From Opimibacter sp041746735 (GTDB lineage Bacteria > Bacteroidota > Bacteroidia > Chitinophagales > Saprospiraceae): a DNA stretch of 64,000 nucleotides. Every line of letters begins with the position of its first letter. The first letter of the stretch is position 1. The position numbers and the translations under genes were made by a program. Of this stretch, positions 26,591 through 35,110 are shown piece by piece. A model generated the notes under the pieces. It was not told the DNA's origin, did no database searches, and saw only the letters and a program-made list of their open reading frames with translations. The stretch is from the NCBI GenBank assembly GCA_041746735.1, contig JBGTGP010000029.1, positions 1 through 64,000 on the forward strand, given 5' to 3'.

Positions 26591-26720
26591 GACGGATGAC
26601 GGTTATCCTGTAGTGTCCCGGAGGGGGTGATATGTTACCCGTTTGGTGTAGAAATCTCCATCACTGCACTTTTTGGCACGGTTTTTTACCCAATACCACT
26701 GCAAAGAGATTCATTGATGT

Positions 26721-27494
26721 TTGAATAGGAGGTATCTGGCATATGGGGCCTTACTGGCCGGATGGGTTGTTTTCTGCTACTGGTTGTATGCAAAAAACAT
26801 TGCGCCGCTATTGGAAAAAGGCAGGGAAACGTCCCGGCCTCCTTTTGATATGCAGGTTCCTTATCCGGTGGCATATCGTTGGGCATCGGCTCAACCAGTG
26901 TCAGGCTCGGGATATGAGGAGTGGATCGCTGGACTTTCTGGTATAGAAGCAGAAGATGATTTTGTGATTTTACGGGGTTATTATTTCAGAGATGAAGCAG
27001 CTACGACCGGTGCATTGGAGAACCTGGCCAGAAAAAGGGTGGAATCTATGCTTCCGTATCTGGGACTCGATCCGGAAAGAGTTTTGGTAGAGTTGCTGCC
27101 TCAGCAGGTCAATGCGGATGTACGGTCATTTCCATTCGAAGCGATAAGGTATGAGCGGAATTCTTTACATGATTTGATCTGGCGAAAGTCGGATACCCTT
27201 GAAATCTGTTTTCCTCTCAAAGATTCCCTGATCCTGCCAGCGGTGATAGTCTCGCGGATTAACGCCTTGAGTGTAGACGTTTGGACGGGAAAAGATCAGG
27301 TGCTTTATATCATCGGCACAGCAGATGCAAGTGGTTTGGCTGAACCGGCAGATATGGGTCTGGAAAGAGCCCTGATCGTCAAATCGATCCTGATACAGTC
27401 AGGGTGGCAGGAAGATCAGATTGTGATTTCCGGAGGCCAGCGCAATGATTCACTAAGCCTCCGCAACCGATGTGTCGTCATGTATATGGAGTAA
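26721..27494 (+). CDS. OmpA-like domain membrane-anchored protein
   Basis: The 257-aa protein starts at TTG 26721, which is preceded by no in-frame ATG and encodes MNRRYLAYGALLAGWVVFCYWLY, an N-terminal membrane helix. The C-terminal half (about 175-257) shows the OmpA-type peptidoglycan-binding pattern VLYIIGTADASGLAEPADMGLERALIVKSILIQSGW. An earlier, weaker copy (FVILRGYYF...LARKRVESMLPYLGL) suggests two OmpA-like modules. It is 18 bp upstream of the coiled-coil/HhH gene, so the two are probably coexpressed. Confidence 0.8.
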   Translation: MNRRYLAYGALLAGWVVFCYWLYAKNIAPLLEKGRETSRPPFDMQVPYPVAYRWASAQPVSGSGYEEWIAGLSGIEAEDDFVILRGYYFRDEAATTGALENLARKRVESMLPYLGLDPERVLVELLPQQVNADVRSFPFEAIRYERNSLHDLIWRKSDTLEICFPLKDSLILPAVIVSRINALSVDVWTGKDQVLYIIGTADASGLAEPADMGLERALIVKSILIQSGWQEDQIVISGGQRNDSLSLRNRCVVMYME

Positions 27495-27512
27495 GCCGTA
27501 AATAGTTTTGGT

Positions 27513-28274
27513 ATGTTCTGGTTAAATATTTTTACAAATGAAACCCTTCTGTTGGTGGCCGAGACGCTGTTGATCGTCACGGGATCCATGTTGGTGGGCA
27601 TCCTGTTGAGCCACATGTATTGGGGCGGCATGAAAAAGAAGATTTCTGGTTTGGAGAGCTTATTAGAATCAGAGCGACAGCAGAATCTCCAATGGCGTCA
27701 GCAATTGGAAGCACTTGCCGATGAGCGTACACGCCTCGAACGGGAGCAGTTCCATATGAATGCCAAAATAGAAACTCAGGCCAAAACCATCTATGACCAA
27801 ACTCAGTATATTCTCTCCATTGAAAATGATCACCAGCTGCAGAAAAACACCCTCGAAGAACTCAAGTCATCTACGGAACAATACGAAAACAGATTGCAAG
27901 TCATCACCCGGGAATTGGAGCAAACTCAATCCAAAGATAAGAAGCTTGTAAAACCAGTTACGGTCCCTGCTGCCCGGGCCAATTATGACCAGGTCAGCCA
28001 ACTACTGGGCCGGCAGGTCACAGAGAATGATCTCACCATTGTATACGGTATAGGCCCTAAAACAGCTGCACTATTACACCAGCAGGGAATTAACACCTGG
28101 GATGAGCTGGCAGTTACGAAAGAAACTCAGTTCCGTCAGTGGCTGGATGAAGCCGGAGGAATCTATAAGACCCTTCAGCCGGAAGACTGGAGCAAACAAG
28201 CGCTCATGGCCGCTCGGGGAGAATGGAGAAAGTTAAGGCTATTTCAAGAGCGTTTGAAGAAGCCGGCCACCTGA
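27513..28274 (+). CDS. Coiled-coil protein with HhH-like C-terminal domain
   Basis: The protein has 253 aa, a membrane helix (ETLLIVTGSMLVGILLSHMYW), a coiled coil (about 45-150) and a C-terminal module. The module DLTIVYGIGPKTAALLHQQG, then TWDELAVT and GEWRKL, is the pattern of predicted helix-hairpin-helix proteins (DUF4332/FEN1-like annotations). It may bind nucleic acid or protein at the membrane. A nuclease function is not supported by visible catalytic residues. It is paired with the upstream OmpA-like gene. Confidence 0.8.
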   Translation: MFWLNIFTNETLLLVAETLLIVTGSMLVGILLSHMYWGGMKKKISGLESLLESERQQNLQWRQQLEALADERTRLEREQFHMNAKIETQAKTIYDQTQYILSIENDHQLQKNTLEELKSSTEQYENRLQVITRELEQTQSKDKKLVKPVTVPAARANYDQVSQLLGRQVTENDLTIVYGIGPKTAALLHQQGINTWDELAVTKETQFRQWLDEAGGIYKTLQPEDWSKQALMAARGEWRKLRLFQERLKKPAT

Positions 28275-28359
28275 GGCCGGTCATCTGTCTTGAGGTAATA
28301 CTGTGAACCTTTCATATAGGTCGGTTGTCCTATCTTGCACGCCTTAATCTGAATTCCGT

Positions 28360-30156
28360 TTGCAGCACTTACGCGTACTCAACAAGTACTTCATCAAGTA
28401 CAAACACCTGCTCATCCTGGGGATTGTTTTTGTCGCGGCCGGCAATTATTTCCGGGCCTGGCAGCCACAGGTGATCCGGGAAGCGCTGGACTATGTGCTC
28501 GAACAACTGCATCTCTACCAGGCGGCTGATCCCGGAGGTCAGGCTTTGATAGTCTCTTCGCTTGGAGGAGCCTTGTTTCGGTTTGGAGGATTGGTTTTTA
28601 TACTAGCCCTGATCATGGGGATATTCATGTACTTTATGCGGCAGACGATCATCGTCATGTCACGGTACATTGAGTACGATCAGCGAAAAGAAGCGTACGA
28701 TCATTATCAGGAACTGGACAAGGGCTTTTATCGTCGTACCAGTACCGGAGATCTGATGGCCCGGATCACAGAAGATGTCAATAAGGTGAGGATGTACCTG
28801 GGTCCTGCCCTGCTTTATGGAATTAATCTGGTGACCCTTTTTATTATGGTCATCTATGCCATGCTGAAGGTCGATGTCCGACTTACGCTTTATTCTTTGC
28901 TTCCCTTGCCACTCCTGTCCCTGTCTATTTATTACGTCAGTCATCTCATAGAAAAACGAAGTGCCTCGATACAGGCTAAACTCAGCCAATTGACCGCAAT
29001 CGCCCAGGAGGTTTTTTCCGGTATCCGGGTCGTTAAATCATATACACAGGAGAAAGCGTTTGGCCGTCATTTCGCTACGGAAAGTGAGGAGTACAAGACA
29101 AAAAACATGTCCCTGGCACTGGTGGAAGCCATGTTTATTCCGCTTATGATGGTGCTCATCGGCATGAGCACCATTCTCGTCATTTATGTCGGCGGACTGC
29201 GGGAGTTTGAAGGGGCAGTGACGACCGGCAATATTGCGGAATTCGTGATCTATATCAACATGCTGACTTGGCCTGTGACATCGATTGGGTGGATTGCCTC
29301 CATCGTCCAGCAAGCTAATGTATCCCAAGGCAGAATCAATGAATTTTTGAATACAAAAGCCGCTATTACCAATAGCGGAGTACTCAAGGGTCCTCTTCGC
29401 GGTGAACTGACCTTTGATCAAGTCAGTTTTGTATATCCCGATTCCGGCATTAGGGCTATTGATGATTTGAGTTTTACCATCAGTCCGGGACAAAAAGTGG
29501 CCTTGATCGGCAGAACGGCTTCAGGTAAGTCCACAGTGGCGGACCTGATCCTGAGGATGTACGACCCCACTTCCGGGGAGATCCGGATGGACGACAAGCC
29601 ATTGCCATCGTATGATCTGGCGGCATTGCGTCAACAGATTGCGTATGTACCACAAGATGTCTTTCTATTCTCGGATACAATCGAAGCCAATATTGCATTT
29701 GGCGCTCCCGGCGCTTCACAGGAAGATATAGCACTCTACGCTCGACATGCGGCGGTATACGATGACATCATATCCCTGCCTGAAGGGTTTCAGACCCGGA
29801 TAGGGGAGCGTGGGGTTACCTTGTCGGGTGGACAAAAGCAAAGGGTGTCATTGGCCAGAGCGCTCATCAAACGGCCCGAACTGGTGGTCCTAGATGATTG
29901 CCTGTCGGCAGTCGATACCCATACGGAGCATGTCATCACCGAGGTCCTCAACCGCGAGCTGGCCGGCAAAACAGCCCTGATCATTACGCACCGGATCCTC
30001 TCGATGCTCGAATACGACAAGATCCTGGTCCTGGATCAAGGACGGCTTGTGGAGGAAGGCACACATGATGAACTGGTGACCCTGCAGGGCCATTACTTCG
30101 ACATGTGGCAGCAACAACAGGCCACCTCAGCCCAGGAGGAAGACCATGCCTCCTGA
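28360..30156 (+). CDS. ABC exporter half-transporter
   Basis: This is a 598-aa fusion of a six-helix permease (about 1-330) and an ATPase. Walker A is GRTASGKST, the signature is LSGGQKQRVSLARAL, Walker B is ELVVLDDCLSAVD and the switch His is in ITHRILS. The residue after the Walker B aspartate is Asp rather than the usual catalytic Glu, as in degenerate sites of some heterodimeric MdlA/B-type exporters. It starts at TTG 28360 (MQHLRVLNKYFIKYK). Exported substrate (lipid, peptide or drug) is unknown. Confidence 0.94.
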   Translation: MQHLRVLNKYFIKYKHLLILGIVFVAAGNYFRAWQPQVIREALDYVLEQLHLYQAADPGGQALIVSSLGGALFRFGGLVFILALIMGIFMYFMRQTIIVMSRYIEYDQRKEAYDHYQELDKGFYRRTSTGDLMARITEDVNKVRMYLGPALLYGINLVTLFIMVIYAMLKVDVRLTLYSLLPLPLLSLSIYYVSHLIEKRSASIQAKLSQLTAIAQEVFSGIRVVKSYTQEKAFGRHFATESEEYKTKNMSLALVEAMFIPLMMVLIGMSTILVIYVGGLREFEGAVTTGNIAEFVIYINMLTWPVTSIGWIASIVQQANVSQGRINEFLNTKAAITNSGVLKGPLRGELTFDQVSFVYPDSGIRAIDDLSFTISPGQKVALIGRTASGKSTVADLILRMYDPTSGEIRMDDKPLPSYDLAALRQQIAYVPQDVFLFSDTIEANIAFGAPGASQEDIALYARHAAVYDDIISLPEGFQTRIGERGVTLSGGQKQRVSLARALIKRPELVVLDDCLSAVDTHTEHVITEVLNRELAGKTALIITHRILSMLEYDKILVLDQGRLVEEGTHDELVTLQGHYFDMWQQQQATSAQEEDHAS

Positions 30157-30197
30157 ACTCCGCATACCGCAGGTATATAATTTTCCAATTATAGGTT

Positions 30198-30205
30198 TAG
30201 ATTTG
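30198..30205 (+). promoter_or_regulatory. -7 element ahead of DUF3276 gene
   Basis: TAGATTTG matches TAnnTTTG and lies 20 bp before the ATG at 30226. I see no clear -33 TTG, so confidence is limited. Confidence 0.45.
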
Positions 30206-30225
30206 TATAATTAAAACCGTGAGGT

Positions 30226-30600
30226 ATGTCGAACAGCAACGATTCCAGATTTGAAAATGTCTATTCCAAGAAGGTAAAGGCAGGTAGCAGGAGGACTTAC
30301 TTTTTTGACGTTCGCAAGACACGTGGTGAGGATTTTTACATTACGCTGACCGAGAGCACCAAAAAACACAATTCCGACAATTACGAGCGACACAAAATCT
30401 TCCTGTACAAGGAGGACTTCAACCGATTCGTCACCTCCCTTCAGGAAGTGGTCGATCACGTCAAGCATGACCTGATGCCCAATTATGACTATGAGGAGTT
30501 TGATCGCAAGCAGGCAGAATGGGAAGCTTCAAACCAAAATAACAATCACAACGAACACAACGAACCAGGAGAAGGAGATGGGGAAGATATAGCCTGGTAA
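30226..30600 (+). CDS. DUF3276 family protein (PUR-alpha-like nucleic acid binder)
   Basis: The protein is 124 aa. SKKVKAGSRRTYFFDVR, GEDFYITLTESTKK and RHKIFLYKEDFNRFVTSLQEVVDHV are the signature segments of the Bacteroidota DUF3276/PUR family. Structures in this family adopt the PUR-alpha repeat fold that binds single-stranded nucleic acid. The C-terminus is an acidic and Asn/His-rich tail (about 100-124) with no clear fold. No signal peptide is present, so it acts in the cytoplasm. The gene stands alone. Confidence 0.93.
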   Translation: MSNSNDSRFENVYSKKVKAGSRRTYFFDVRKTRGEDFYITLTESTKKHNSDNYERHKIFLYKEDFNRFVTSLQEVVDHVKHDLMPNYDYEEFDRKQAEWEASNQNNNHNEHNEPGEGDGEDIAW

Positions 30601-30648
30601 GCGGCTCATTTCTTTTTACCTTTAAAAGATCTTCCCGGGCAGATCCAA

Positions 30649-32319
30649 TCAGTATTTCTGGAGGATCAGATTTTCAGCACCTCCAGCCCATTGTGCCGTC
30701 AACATATAGTGGCCGGCTGCGATATCGGGCAAGGGGAATTCCATACGTGCTTTCATATCCGTCACAGTCGTGGACCAGATCAGACGTCCCTCCAGATTAT
30801 AAAGACTGAGGTCTGTTTGTTCCAGCGGATTCATCACATCCAGTACCAGGTGACCGGACATGGGATTAACCGCGCGGATGGAAATGGGCCCGGCTTCGGT
30901 CCTGACCTGCCGCAAGGGGGATTTGATCCGGCTGCCATCAAGTTGAAGGAAATCAATCCGGTAGACATACCGGGTCGATGGGGATACATCCGTATCCAGA
31001 AACTGATATTGAAGAACCTGATCTTCGAGTCGGACTTTGCCCATGGCCTGAAACGTAATTCCACCGTCCTCAGATCGCTGGACTTCAAAGGTGTTGCCAA
31101 AGGACGGATCCAGGACAGCCCAATCCAGAAGGATGCCGTCCGTCTTTCGACTGGCGCGGAATGACAGAAATTCAATATCCAGCGTAGATTCTGTGATCTG
31201 AAGTACAAACAGGCCGTTGTTCTGATCGGAGGCTATAATATTTCCCGAAGGGAAATAAGGATATACACCCCAGCAACCATCGTAACCACTATATCCGGTA
31301 TTCTGCGGATGTGTATCATAGTAGGCGATCCGTGTGATATTGTCCGGATCGGAGATATCAAAGACCTGCACACCATCATGGTAATACGCGATAAACGCCA
31401 GGTCCCCCAGAATAAACGGATTGTGAGCGATACTGGATCCTGGAGCCTGCGAGCCTAACAATTCAGAATAGAAGGTACTGAAATCATCGGCTGAAATATC
31501 CGGCAGATCTGTGATATCCACCAGTTTGACATCACTGCCATGGGTTTCATCACACATGACCAGCATATTACCTGCACTATTGAGCCAACTACTATGGTTG
31601 TAGCCGGGTTCAGGATAATTTTCTATTGCACCTAGAACGGTAAAATTAGGCAGATTGGTAAAGTCATAAACTTGTAACTTGGCTAAACTCCCATGGCTGC
31701 AGTAGGCAATATTGTCGCGTACATGCACATCATGAACATAACCGCCACCCACGCCATTGAGTGGTACGTTGGCGGCCAGTGTAGGTGCAGCGGGATCAGG
31801 CTCCAGGTTAAGGATCACTAGTCCGTTGCTGACGGTATTTGTACCGGCACCGTAGAGTCGGCCATTTTCCTCGTCGATATAGATGTTATGCGAACGGGTC
31901 CAGAAGGAGTTGGTCTGATAGACCATCGTGATGGAAGTTGGTACATTGCTCATGTCAAAGACCAGCAATCCGCAACTGCCTTCATCGGCACAGGCATACG
32001 CATAGTTGCCATAGGTTTTGAAGTCTCGCCACAGGGACTGATTGACCGTACCATTGGTCACGTTGAGGACTTCGTGCGTGTAGATGATCACGGGATTGGC
32101 GGGAATGGTGATATCCACAAAGAAAATGTCCTCAATCCCTCCGATGATAGCGACTTCGGTGCCATTGGCATGCCGGAAGCCCCAGCAATCATTGTATTCG
32201 GATCCGAACCTTGATGGCAATCCGGAAAGATCCAGGTTGCTGATCAGCGTCATATTATCCGATTCCTGTCCCGGAAGTGAAAGCGGCAGGAGTATTGCGA
32301 AAAAGAAAAGTGCTCTCAT
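30649..32319 (-). CDS. Choice-of-anchor B/LVIVD-repeat protein with T9SS tail
   Basis: Start taken at ATG 32319, which yields the signal peptide MRALFFFAILLPLSLPGQ. The body (about 20-400) consists of LVIVD-type beta-propeller blades such as VQVFDISDPDNITRIAYYDTH and LVFDMSNVPTSITMVYQ, the family called choice-of-anchor B. Residues about 470-556 form a T9SS type A sorting domain (VNPMSGHLVLDVMNP, LYNLEGRLIWS). The protein is predicted to cross the outer membrane by T9SS and stay on the surface. Ligand unknown. Confidence 0.9.
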   Translation of the reverse strand: MRALFFFAILLPLSLPGQESDNMTLISNLDLSGLPSRFGSEYNDCWGFRHANGTEVAIIGGIEDIFFVDITIPANPVIIYTHEVLNVTNGTVNQSLWRDFKTYGNYAYACADEGSCGLLVFDMSNVPTSITMVYQTNSFWTRSHNIYIDEENGRLYGAGTNTVSNGLVILNLEPDPAAPTLAANVPLNGVGGGYVHDVHVRDNIAYCSHGSLAKLQVYDFTNLPNFTVLGAIENYPEPGYNHSSWLNSAGNMLVMCDETHGSDVKLVDITDLPDISADDFSTFYSELLGSQAPGSSIAHNPFILGDLAFIAYYHDGVQVFDISDPDNITRIAYYDTHPQNTGYSGYDGCWGVYPYFPSGNIIASDQNNGLFVLQITESTLDIEFLSFRASRKTDGILLDWAVLDPSFGNTFEVQRSEDGGITFQAMGKVRLEDQVLQYQFLDTDVSPSTRYVYRIDFLQLDGSRIKSPLRQVRTEAGPISIRAVNPMSGHLVLDVMNPLEQTDLSLYNLEGRLIWSTTVTDMKARMEFPLPDIAAGHYMLTAQWAGGAENLILQKY

Positions 32320-32398
32320 GAACGTCGTACTTGCCTCGATTTGCCTTAACGGTTCTCTTGTCCGTATTACCATTAAAGGTCATACTTTTTACACAATG

Positions 32399-33427
32399 TT
32401 AAAGCAAGTTTTCAGGTAATTGTTCGATGTGCGTCATCATTTGTTCTGTCACATCGAGGTGGAAAACCCAACGGACGAGGTTGGCATTGACGGCGGTGCA
32501 GAGGATATTCCGGTTTTCCAGCGCCTGCACCACCTGTTGAGCATTGAGCCGGTCGGCCACCCGGAAGATCAGGATATTGGTTTCTACCGGGAAGATTTCT
32601 TTGATCCAGGGCATGGAGGACAACCCTTGTGCTGATCGCCGGGCCCGGGCGTGATCCTCTTTCAGGCGATCGACATGGTGATCGAGAGCATAGAGTCCGG
32701 CTGCTGCCAGATAGCCGGCCTGACGCATCCCGCCGCCCATGACTTTGCGGACACGACGGGCATAAGCAATTGTGTCACGGTCGCTGATAAGGACCGATCC
32801 CACAGGTGCTCCTAATCCCTTCGACAGACAGATGGAAATACTATTGAAATACCTTCCGTAATCAGCCGGTGTATCGCCGGTTTCGACCAGGACATTAAAG
32901 AGCCGGGCGCCATCGAGGTGAGTGCGTAATCCATAAGATCTCGCCACATCTGTAAGTGCATGGATTTGCTCCAGGGTATAGAAATTGCCTCCGCCCATAT
33001 TGATTGAATTTTCGAGGCACAACAAACGGGTGGTCGGGTTCCAGTCGGCTTTGGGCTTGACACCATCGTGGATCATTTGTTCTGAGATGATACCCCTGTG
33101 ACCCCTCATAACGTGGATGGCTACACCGGAATGAAAACCATAACCGCCCAACTCGTACCGGTAGATATGCGCCAGTTCATCACAAAGGATTTCATCGAGC
33201 GGTTGGGTTTGGGCTTTGATGGCGATCTGGTTGGTCATCGTCCCGGAGGGACAAAAAAGTCCTGCTTCATGGCCGAACATGCCTGCCAGTCGTTCCTCCA
33301 GGGCTATGACAGTAGGGTCCTGGCCGAAGACATCATCTCCGACTTCTGCCGTCATCATAGCCGTCAGCATGCCGGGTGTAGGTCGGGTGATGGTATCACT
33401 GATCAGATTGACCGGAATGGATGACAT
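32399..33427 (-). CDS. ltaE: Low-specificity L-threonine aldolase
   Basis: This PLP enzyme (342 aa) splits threonine or allo-threonine to glycine and acetaldehyde. VNLISDTITRPTPGM and GDDVFGQDPTV are the N-terminal signatures, HLDGARLFN gives the cofactor-binding Asp and SICLSKGLGAPVGSVL the PLP lysine (K203). Length and motif order fit the beta-eliminating lyase family. It stands alone between two T9SS cargo genes. Confidence 0.95.
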   Translation of the reverse strand: MSSIPVNLISDTITRPTPGMLTAMMTAEVGDDVFGQDPTVIALEERLAGMFGHEAGLFCPSGTMTNQIAIKAQTQPLDEILCDELAHIYRYELGGYGFHSGVAIHVMRGHRGIISEQMIHDGVKPKADWNPTTRLLCLENSINMGGGNFYTLEQIHALTDVARSYGLRTHLDGARLFNVLVETGDTPADYGRYFNSISICLSKGLGAPVGSVLISDRDTIAYARRVRKVMGGGMRQAGYLAAAGLYALDHHVDRLKEDHARARRSAQGLSSMPWIKEIFPVETNILIFRVADRLNAQQVVQALENRNILCTAVNANLVRWVFHLDVTEQMMTHIEQLPENLL

Positions 33428-33570
33428 ATAGTGGTAAAGATAAAAGTGAAATGGAATGTGCAGGACCGTCCTGATGGTTTTACGATGAATGCCAGTTATA
33501 AATCAAATGTATGACTAAAGAAACCTGGTATGGCAAGTTTTGGATTGAAAACCTAACACGAACCAAACCC

Positions 33571-35109
33571 TTACATTTTCACAAAAGGCATTGCTTTTCT
33601 GGATCCATCTTTAAAGGAGAAGGTAACATAATAGACACCTGGTGTAAGTCCGGCTGTGGGGAGTGTAGTGTCACCGGTCCAGGTGTGATAAGAGAGGGGC
33701 ATGCCCCATGCGGTGGAGAGTTGAAGGGATATCCAGGGTGCATGGGAGTCGATATACAGCAGGTCTTTGGCTGGATTGGGCCGAAGGGTGATATGGGGCT
33801 CAGTAATAGGCACCGGGGTGGGTGGAGTGCTGACATAGGTATAGCAGGGAGGATCGTCAAGAGCACCAAGGCGATAATTGGGGAAATGGGGCAGGGTAAA
33901 ATTATTGACTGTCGGGAGTTTGATAGCATGCTGTTCGAAGCGACAGGCGGTGCCTTTTCGATCGGGCTCCTGGATGACATGGAGGTATTGTGAGCCGTTG
34001 GTGACATTCATGATGATGCGATGGTCTGGCGTGCGTTCCATTAAGAAGAATCGGGTAGGGAGTGGGTCACCAAAGCCATCATAATCGGCGATATGGGTCA
34101 AAGTAGCGGGTATATCATCAGCCCAGGTATCTAACTGGTATAAGCTGGTATCAGTATTGTAATACAGAAAGCGGCTTGAAGGAGAAAATTCAAGACCTCC
34201 GGTGATGAAATCTGAAAATGGAATTGGAATGTCCAATGCTTCTGAGAGAAACCCTGAGTTCCGGTCAAATTTATAGAGCATTAGTATATTACGATCATTA
34301 TAGAATACTTTGGGATAGTACATTGCATACCAGGAACCGTTAGGGCTAAACTTTCCTTGACCGCCCTCTGCCAATGGGAAGTCTATACTATCCATGAATT
34401 GAGTGTGGTAGAGGGCAGACCCTGTTTCGTTGAGTAAAAAGATATTGTAGGACAAACTCCAGGTGATAGGGATAATCAACCACCAATCCCGACCATTGGC
34501 ATGTTTTACCGCTGTCATTGAAAAAGCGAACATGCTTGTATCTTTGATCACAATCTGGTTTTTTTCTGTCACTTTACCATTGGGAAAATCCTCATTCACC
34601 TGTATAGTTGTACAATATAAATGATCGGGATGGACTATTTTAGGAAGTGGGTTTTCAGGTGAATAAACCTCATCGAGGTGGAAAACATGATATACGTCAT
34701 GCTGCACAGGATCCGGCAGTACCACCATGCTTTGAACTCCCCTATACCCAAATTCAGGACAGAACCAGGTGTATATTTCTCCCGGATTCAAAGAGTCGCC
34801 GTTTGGTAGGATCTCATCATCGGCTCCGAATATCTCGCACCCATTAGAGTAAAACAAAAACTCACCTTCGGCAGACGAAAACGAGCAATTTTGAAATGGT
34901 GCCATGACCGGCATGTAGTTAGGGTTGATACTGACGGGGTCAGTATTGAAATTGATTTCCACCCCCCCATGTCTGCCGTTGGGGACTTCGGGATCAGGCC
35001 CTCCCAGGATCCATATGTGATCGTATTTCAGATCACATATGGATTGGGCTGGCAGATGAGATCCCACTGACATCAGCAGGATCAGGAGACTGATATAAAT
35101 TGATCTCAT
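33571..35109 (-). CDS. Secreted beta-propeller-like protein with T9SS sorting domain
   Basis: Start set at ATG 35109, which gives signal peptide MRSIYISLLILLMSVGSHLPAQS. The 512-aa mature part has repeated segments such as FSPNGSWYAMYYPKVF and LEFSPSSRFLYYNTD that look like PD40/WD40-type blades. The C-terminus (ITLRPNPAKDLLYIDSHAPW then DGSRKAMPFVKM) is a T9SS type A domain. It lies 1 nt downstream of the stop of the broken beta-helix gene and ends in almost the same motif (DGxRKAxPFVK), so the two share a recent common sorting tail. Function unknown. Confidence 0.82.
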   Translation of the reverse strand: MRSIYISLLILLMSVGSHLPAQSICDLKYDHIWILGGPDPEVPNGRHGGVEINFNTDPVSINPNYMPVMAPFQNCSFSSAEGEFLFYSNGCEIFGADDEILPNGDSLNPGEIYTWFCPEFGYRGVQSMVVLPDPVQHDVYHVFHLDEVYSPENPLPKIVHPDHLYCTTIQVNEDFPNGKVTEKNQIVIKDTSMFAFSMTAVKHANGRDWWLIIPITWSLSYNIFLLNETGSALYHTQFMDSIDFPLAEGGQGKFSPNGSWYAMYYPKVFYNDRNILMLYKFDRNSGFLSEALDIPIPFSDFITGGLEFSPSSRFLYYNTDTSLYQLDTWADDIPATLTHIADYDGFGDPLPTRFFLMERTPDHRIIMNVTNGSQYLHVIQEPDRKGTACRFEQHAIKLPTVNNFTLPHFPNYRLGALDDPPCYTYVSTPPTPVPITEPHITLRPNPAKDLLYIDSHAPWISLQLSTAWGMPLSYHTWTGDTTLPTAGLTPGVYYVTFSFKDGSRKAMPFVKM

Positions 35110-35110
35110 A

